Source of the DNA: Bacillota bacterium
GTDB lineage: Bacteria > Bacillota_I > Bacilli_A > RFN20 > CAG-288
DNA length: 12,527 bases
NCBI GenBank assembly: GCA_003497225.1
Contig: DNJQ01000089.1
Coordinates: forward strand, 1-12,527
Reading direction: 5' to 3'
Both the position numbers and the translations under genes were made by a program. The notes under the pieces were generated by a model. That model worked only from the letters and a program-made list of their open reading frames with translations, was not told where the DNA came from and did no database searches. Numbering within the stretch: the stretch's first letter is position 1; each line of letters begins with the position of its first letter. Shown piece after piece: positions 8,408 through 12,527 of this stretch.

Positions 8408-9307
8408 TTATCCTTTGACCGCTCCCCCGGTGACACCACCGACATAATATTTTTGTGTGGCTAAGAATAATGCCATAATTGGAATTGAAATCAAGCTAGC
8501 TCCAGCGAAGAATGTTGTAAAGTATTGTGCTTCTCTATCGGCGGAAGAAATGAGAGTGTATAAACCTAAAGCGATGGTGTAATTATCCGTTTTATCACGA
8601 ATGATAACGGAAGAGAAGATGTAGTCGACCCAAGGTCCCATGAAGCTCGTGAGCATCGTATAAACGACGATCGGCTTCGATAGAGGGAAGATGATCTTGA
8701 AGAAGACTTTAGCGTTATTTGCACCATCGATTTTTGCTGCTTCATCAAGGCTTTTTGATATCGTATCAAAGAAACCTTTAGCAACATAGAATCCCATACC
8801 TGATCCAGCGGAATAAACGATAATTAAAGCGATTAATGATCCGTCAAGTTTTAAAACGCTGAGGATGTTATAAACAGCAATCATCGACATGAATCCTGGG
8901 AACATTCCTAAAATCAAGTTTAAACTCATGAGTCTCTTACGAGATTTAAATCTTAAACGCGACATCGTATAAGCGACTGAAACAACAAACAATGTTGAAA
9001 TTAACATTACGCAAACTGCGACAAGTAAGGTATTACCTAACCAGCGCATATATGGATAAAGCTTAGTGAAAGATTTATCAGTGAAAAGTCGTGCAAAGTT
9101 ATCAAATGTAAATCCTTTTGATGGGAAGAATGAATTTGATATTCCTCTTTCATTTCTTAATGCGGTATAAAATACACCGATAATTGGAATGATCCAAATA
9201 ATACATAAAAGCGTTAAGAAGACATAAGCAAGAGTATTAGTTATTCTTCTCCTCCGCTTGATGGAGGCGTATTTTTCCATCCCAAACTGCTTATTAACTA
9301 GTTTCAT
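8408..9307 (-). CDS. MalG-type sugar ABC transporter permease
   Basis: The 299-residue integral membrane protein has about six hydrophobic segments (near 24-46, 91-114, 124-147, 156-175, 209-230 and 264-285), the normal plan for the shorter partner of carbohydrate-uptake (CUT1) importers. The EAA loop that docks on the ATPase is clear at about 186-209, with core DEAAKIDGA. The C-terminus ends in GGVTGGAVKG, matching the glycine-rich MalG tail. The start overlaps the MalF stop by one base (TAATG) and has AGGAGG (9318-9323) 10 bases upstream. With the MalF-like protein it should form the membrane channel for the binding lipoprotein encoded first in the operon. Substrate is inferred from the neighbouring glycosidases rather than from the permease itself. 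Confidence 0.95.
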   Translation of the reverse strand: MKLVNKQFGMEKYASIKRRRRITNTLAYVFLTLLCIIWIIPIIGVFYTALRNERGISNSFFPSKGFTFDNFARLFTDKSFTKLYPYMRWLGNTLLVAVCVMLISTLFVVSVAYTMSRLRFKSRKRLMSLNLILGMFPGFMSMIAVYNILSVLKLDGSLIALIIVYSAGSGMGFYVAKGFFDTISKSLDEAAKIDGANNAKVFFKIIFPLSKPIVVYTMLTSFMGPWVDYIFSSVIIRDKTDNYTIALGLYTLISSADREAQYFTTFFAGASLISIPIMALFLATQKYYVGGVTGGAVKG

Positions 9308-10926
9308 TAGGCGAAATCCTCCTCATTTTTAACTGCGCTCGTATGGCGATAAGCGATGAGCGATAAAACGGCACAAATAACGAATATCATAATACCAATG
9401 ACTGAAGCATATGAGTAGTTCATTTGATTCACTGTTAATTTATATAACCATGTGACTAGTAAGTCCGTTTTACCTGCATTTAAATAATCGTTTGTCGCTG
9501 GATTACCACCAGTTAAGAAGTAAATGACATTGAAGTTATTAATATTTCCAACAAAGTCAGTAATTAGTTTTGGACCAGTGATAAAGATGACATACGGCAA
9601 AGTTATCTTAGTATAAACCGTAAATGGCGATGCTCCATCAATTTGAGCTGATTCATATAGATCTTCTGGAACATTCATAAGAATTCCAGTAACAGCTAAC
9701 ATCGTATAAGGAATACCAACCCAGATATTAACTATAATGATGAAGATTCTTGCGCTCGTCGCTTGGTCAAGAATTCGAAGCGCATCGTTTTGGCTCATTA
9801 ACCCGAGCAGTTTTAACAATGATTCAATCATTCCTCCTTTAGCAAAGAATTTGTTGAAAGCAAGGAGTGAAATAAACTGAGGCATTGCGATTGAGAAAAC
9901 TAGCACTGTTCTAAATACTTTTTTAAATTTAATGCCCTTTTTATTGATGAGCATAGCTACAAACATTCCTAAGAAATAGTTTAAGAATGTTGCAAGTACC
10001 GCCCAGATCATGGTCCATCCAAGAATTTTAACAAACGTTAATCCAAATTTTGCTCCGGATTTACTCATTCCACCGCCGAATAAAGTGATGAAGTTATCTA
10101 TACCAATCCAAGAGAAGAAACGTGGATAAGATGTTGTTCTATTATAGTTCGTGAATGCCATTAAAATCATATCTATAATAGGTAAAATAGTGAATACACA
10201 TACTCCAAGTATTGGTAGAGCTAATAGTACACGGTGGAATTTACCGTCAAGATAATCTTTTATATCTTCAAAAAAAGTTGAAACATGAAGTTTAGCTTGT
10301 TTTCTCTCTTGCAACAATATAGTGTTCTTAATCGTCGAAATATAGAAGAGCACAAATGCTACAATAATAACAATAGCTAGAAGTCCAAATAACAAGAATG
10401 TGAAGGAATTATCACATCTAATCTGAGTTAATTGAATTGATTCTCCGGGGTGAAGGAGTTCGCACATTTCACCAGCAGTTGATTGATCAAGAAAATGATA
10501 ATCATTAGAATCAAGGACAAAATTTACGTTTCCACTAGCATCAGGGACGCCGTGAAGGCACTGGAAATAAGACTCCAAATTTCCCAAGGTAGTGAAGCCA
10601 TATATGGCTGCTCCTCCAGTCATGATCATGTAAAAAATAAATAGAGCTTCAACTAAAAGAATCAATATTCCTTTGATTATTTGCCCGCTAGCCATATGAC
10701 CAACACCCAAAAACAAAAACGACAGTTTTGTAAAAACATTGCCGTGTTTAAAGGCATAACCAACTTCTTTAAAGGATCTTCCTAAGCCCTTGAAGAAGCG
10801 GATTAAACGAAAATACAAGTTAACAAAGAAATTTATGAAACCATGTCCTAAATTCTTAAAAAAGCTAGTAAATTTATACTTGATCTTTTCCTTCGGAGAA
10901 AGTTGAACATATTCTATATAAGTCAT
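9307..10926 (-). CDS. MalF-type sugar ABC transporter permease with extended N-terminus
   Basis: This 539-residue permease is the larger membrane subunit of the importer. Residues 1 to about 62 are basic and aromatic-rich, probably cytoplasmic and amphipathic. Hydrophobic segments lie near 83-103, 176-198, 231-253, 299-326, 337-355, 391-413, 444-470 and 506-526, giving about eight as in Escherichia coli MalF. The EAA loop is at about 421-444 with core ESAQIDGA. A roughly 70-residue loop between the first two segments holds three cysteines (123, 155, 171) and is probably extracytoplasmic. This places the large loop earlier than the P2 loop of E. coli MalF, which lies between segments 3 and 4. 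ATG 10926 follows GAAAGGT (10932-10938) by about 6 bases, and the TAA stop overlaps the next start. Transport of maltodextrin-like sugars is inferred from context. Confidence 0.94.
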   Translation of the reverse strand: MTYIEYVQLSPKEKIKYKFTSFFKNLGHGFINFFVNLYFRLIRFFKGLGRSFKEVGYAFKHGNVFTKLSFLFLGVGHMASGQIIKGILILLVEALFIFYMIMTGGAAIYGFTTLGNLESYFQCLHGVPDASGNVNFVLDSNDYHFLDQSTAGEMCELLHPGESIQLTQIRCDNSFTFLLFGLLAIVIIVAFVLFYISTIKNTILLQERKQAKLHVSTFFEDIKDYLDGKFHRVLLALPILGVCVFTILPIIDMILMAFTNYNRTTSYPRFFSWIGIDNFITLFGGGMSKSGAKFGLTFVKILGWTMIWAVLATFLNYFLGMFVAMLINKKGIKFKKVFRTVLVFSIAMPQFISLLAFNKFFAKGGMIESLLKLLGLMSQNDALRILDQATSARIFIIIVNIWVGIPYTMLAVTGILMNVPEDLYESAQIDGASPFTVYTKITLPYVIFITGPKLITDFVGNINNFNVIYFLTGGNPATNDYLNAGKTDLLVTWLYKLTVNQMNYSYASVIGIMIFVICAVLSLIAYRHTSAVKNEEDFA

Positions 10927-10952
10927 ACATTACCTTTCTAAATTAAACGTAA

Positions 10953-10985
10953 AAGACGATGGTGGTTTTTAGCCACCATCATCTT
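10953..10985 (-). terminator. Intercistronic hairpin, possible partial terminator or mRNA stabiliser
   Basis: On the transcribed strand a 13-pair stem (10973-10985 with 10953-10965, one G-U pair) encloses a 7-base loop, between the binding-protein gene and the malF-like gene. The following U-run is only about four bases, so it is a weak terminator at best. Such a hairpin after the binding-protein gene fits the known pattern in which that gene is expressed more than the permeases, by partial termination or by protecting the 3' end. Which one applies cannot be told from sequence. Confidence 0.75.
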
Positions 10986-10997
10986 AATTAAGAAATA

Positions 10998-12371
10998 TTA
11001 AGCAAGTAAAGCTTCTCCAAAGCTTTCAACTGCAGTTGCAGCTTTGGTTGCATCCCAAGTAGTAAGTTTAGCTAAGTCACCTGAGAAGGCAATTGCAGCA
11101 TTCCAGTAGTTAGAATTAAACTTTGTGGCTGTTGGATTTGAGAAGTTTGCTGTTGAGTTATAGTATGCAGAAACAGCATCAGCCATGGCAAAGCTCTTCT
11201 TAAATTCAGGATCTTTTAAGAGATTATCAGCTGTAGGAATGATTTTATCCTTATCATATCTAATCTTTTGACCAGCATCGGAAGCAACATAGTAGACGAA
11301 TTCTTCAGCAGCGGTTTTCTTTGCTCCGCTTAAAGAAGAGTTAATAGCGATAAACTTGTTATCAATCGGTGATCCTAATTGATTATCGTAAGTATATCCA
11401 TTTATTACTCCATCGATAAGAGGAAGTACAGTACATCCAAAGTTTTCACCTAGATTTTCTTTGTATGTTTTGTAGTTCCATGTTCCATCAACAGCAGTTA
11501 ATAAGGTTCCTGCCTTAACAGCTTCAGCAAATCCTGCATATGCCGTATCGAACAATGGATTCTTATTGCATTCATAGATAATGCTTGCAGCCTTTAAAGC
11601 AGCTTCATTGTCTTTTAAAACATCGGTTGAAGAGTTTGAAGTTCCACCTTCACCATAAAGGTTAAGTCCCATACCTCTTAAGATTGCTTGTTGATAGAAG
11701 CCGTCACCGACATTAACACCCATGGCTTTTTCTGTTCCAGTTGCGGAAGACAAAATGGTGCTGATTTTACTTACTGCTGCTTCTTCAATCTTTGAAGCAT
11801 TGTAGTAAAGGAAGTAAGTATTGATGGTATATGGTAAAGCATAAAGTTCACCTTTAACTTGACCAGTCTTTAATGTTTCATCAGTGATTGAAACTTCAGT
11901 TCTTCCTGAAACATCGAGTTTTGAGATGAATCCCTTGGTAACGAAGGATGAGATGTTATTACCAGGCATCTGGAATACATCTGGTCCTTTGCTAGGATCG
12001 TTACCGAATTTTTCTCCGACTTGGTTTTCTCCAATACCGACAACCTTAAGTTTGACGGTCTTAGCAGCATCTTTTTGAGCTTCATTATAAGCGTTGACTA
12101 ATAATGAGTACTGTTCGAATTGTTCTGCTGGTGCCCAAATAGTAAGCGAAACTTGTCCATTACCATATTCAGCTTCTGCCGGTGGTTTTGGTGTTGTTGG
12201 AGCAACTGATGTTGAAGGTGCTACTGATGTTGTTGGAGCAACTGATGTTGCTGGAACACTTGAGGCTGATGGTTTTGGAGTTGAGCTACTCTTTCCGCCT
12301 CCGCCACATGATGTAAGTCCGCCGAGAAGTGACATTACGCCAATTAACGGCAACATAATTTTCTTTTTCAT
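10998..12371 (-). CDS. Maltodextrin-type solute-binding lipoprotein of the ABC importer
   Basis: The 457-residue protein starts with a basic and hydrophobic signal ending in lipobox L-T-S-C (Cys22), then a Gly/Ser/Thr/Pro-rich linker to about residue 66 with repeats of S-V-A-P-T-T. The mature domain opens with a typical beta strand, VSLTIWAP (74-81), and contains GELYALPYTINTYFLYYN (174-191), a hallmark of the MalE/MsmE-type carbohydrate-binding family. It is the first gene and should deliver sugar to the two permeases encoded next. ATG 12371 is preceded in frame by a stop codon, so no earlier start is possible without reading through it. The best Shine-Dalgarno, AAGGAG at 12387-12392, is 15 bases away, longer than normal. 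Maltodextrin specificity is inferred from the two glycosidases in the operon; other alpha-glucosides remain possible. Confidence 0.94.
   Translation of the reverse strand: MKKKIMLPLIGVMSLLGGLTSCGGGGKSSSTPKPSASSVPATSVAPTTSVAPSTSVAPTTPKPPAEAEYGNGQVSLTIWAPAEQFEQYSLLVNAYNEAQKDAAKTVKLKVVGIGENQVGEKFGNDPSKGPDVFQMPGNNISSFVTKGFISKLDVSGRTEVSITDETLKTGQVKGELYALPYTINTYFLYYNASKIEEAAVSKISTILSSATGTEKAMGVNVGDGFYQQAILRGMGLNLYGEGGTSNSSTDVLKDNEAALKAASIIYECNKNPLFDTAYAGFAEAVKAGTLLTAVDGTWNYKTYKENLGENFGCTVLPLIDGVINGYTYDNQLGSPIDNKFIAINSSLSGAKKTAAEEFVYYVASDAGQKIRYDKDKIIPTADNLLKDPEFKKSFAMADAVSAYYNSTANFSNPTATKFNSNYWNAAIAFSGDLAKLTTWDATKAATAVESFGEALLA
12190..12261 (-). repeat. Four 18-bp tandem repeats in the binding-protein linker
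   Basis: Four imperfect 18-base units (12190-12207, 12208-12225, 12226-12243, 12244-12261) encode six-residue units of the S-V-A-P-T-T type in the linker between lipid anchor and folded domain. Units 1 and 3 are nearly identical in DNA. Copy-number change would alter linker length in frame. Confidence 0.85.
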
Positions 12372-12400
12372 TGTCTTTTAATTGATCTCCTTTCAATGAA

Positions 12401-12418
12401 AATGTACAAAAGTACATT
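12401..12418. promoter_or_regulatory. 18-bp palindrome over the predicted transcription start, candidate operator
   Basis: AATGTAC-AAAA-GTACATT is a perfect inverted repeat with 7-base arms and a 4-base centre. It covers the predicted transcription start (about 12414) and ends 8 bases before the Shine-Dalgarno sequence. Position and symmetry fit a repressor operator; an RNA hairpin in the leader is the alternative. It lacks the central CG usual for LacI-family sites, so the regulator family is unclear. Confidence 0.6.
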
Positions 12419-12421
12419 ACA

Positions 12422-12451
12422 ATTCTAACACACACATTTTAAAATTTGCAA
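12422..12451 (-). promoter_or_regulatory. Sigma-A type promoter of the operon
   Basis: The transcribed strand reads TTGCAA (-35, 12446-12451), an 18-base spacer, then TAGAAT (-10, 12422-12427) preceded by TGT, giving an extended -10. Transcription should start near 12414, leaving a leader of about 40 bases. It is the only convincing promoter found upstream of the first gene. Confidence 0.65.
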
Positions 12452-12456
12452 CAAAT

Positions 12457-12472
12457 TTGTAAGCGAAACCAA
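12457..12472. promoter_or_regulatory. Catabolite-responsive element (cre), putative CcpA site
   Basis: On the plus strand TTGTAAGCGAAACCA (12457-12471) matches every position of the cre consensus WTGNAANCGNWNNCW, and adding base 12472 gives a TTG...CG...CAA dyad. It lies just upstream of the -35 box, centred about 50 bases before the predicted start. CcpA control of an alpha-glucan operon is expected in low-GC Gram-positives. A related LacI-family regulator such as MalR could use the same site. Confidence 0.6.
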
Positions 12473-12527
12473 TTTCTTTTGATATTTTTTTATAAATTCG
12501 ACAAAAAAACACATATTTTCAAATTTT

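Noticed and set aside
8407..8445. Longer start for the cytoplasmic GH13 enzyme at ATG 8445
   Set aside because: The extra 13 residues overlap the malG-like coding end, have no ribosome binding site upstream, and precede the normal N-terminus of the family; ATG 8406 has AAAGGA before it.
12094..12381. Plus-strand open frame of 95 codons opposite the signal and linker of the binding protein
   Set aside because: It is an antisense shadow of the SVAPTT repeat region, has no family resemblance, and overlaps a convincing gene.
12451..12460. ACAAATTTGT palindrome next to the -35 box
   Set aside because: It is short and AT-rich, so likely by chance, and it overlaps the better-supported cre site and promoter.

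Overview
The window carries one seven-gene operon, all on the minus strand and transcribed from right to left. It looks like a complete uptake and breakdown system for starch or maltodextrin-type alpha-glucans. The DNA is AT-rich. Ribosome binding sites are strong AGGAGG-type. Three exported proteins have short lipoprotein signals with an S-C-G junction, and a CcpA-type cre site precedes the promoter. This points to a low-GC Gram-positive-type bacterium (Bacillota, or a walled or wall-less relative in the Erysipelotrichia/Mollicutes direction), probably host- or gut-associated given the BspA-like leucine-rich repeat protein. TGA appears to be used as an ordinary stop (end of the 500-aa glycosidase, inside a TGATG overlap), which argues against the Mycoplasma/Spiroplasma code. 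I cannot name the genus.

Layout in transcription order. Right edge (12372-12527): control region with a cre-like site (12457-12472), a promoter with an extended -10 (12422-12451) and an 18-bp palindrome over the predicted start of transcription (12401-12418). Then come a sugar-binding lipoprotein (10998-12371), an intercistronic hairpin (10953-10985), a MalF-type permease (9307-10926) and a MalG-type permease (8408-9307). Next are a cytoplasmic GH13 alpha-glucosidase-like enzyme (6904-8406), a secreted GH13 amylase lipoprotein (5075-6904), a very long MalK/MsmX-type ATPase (2299-5073) and a BspA-type leucine-rich repeat lipoprotein (106-2289). A rho-independent terminator (44-95) closes the unit. 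From MalF to the last gene, each junction overlaps by one base or leaves at most nine bases, so translation is probably coupled along the operon.

Inferred working model: the amylase lipoprotein cuts alpha-glucan outside the membrane, and the LRR lipoprotein may help hold the polymer or another surface ligand. The binding lipoprotein captures the oligosaccharides, MalF/MalG import them using the co-encoded ATPase, and the cytoplasmic GH13 enzyme hydrolyses them. The exact substrate is not proven by sequence.

The most unusual item is the ATPase. It is about 2.5 times the usual length of its family because the region after the nucleotide-binding domain (last strand, TOBE-type regulatory domain and an extra beta-rich module) seems to be present twice in diverged tandem copies.
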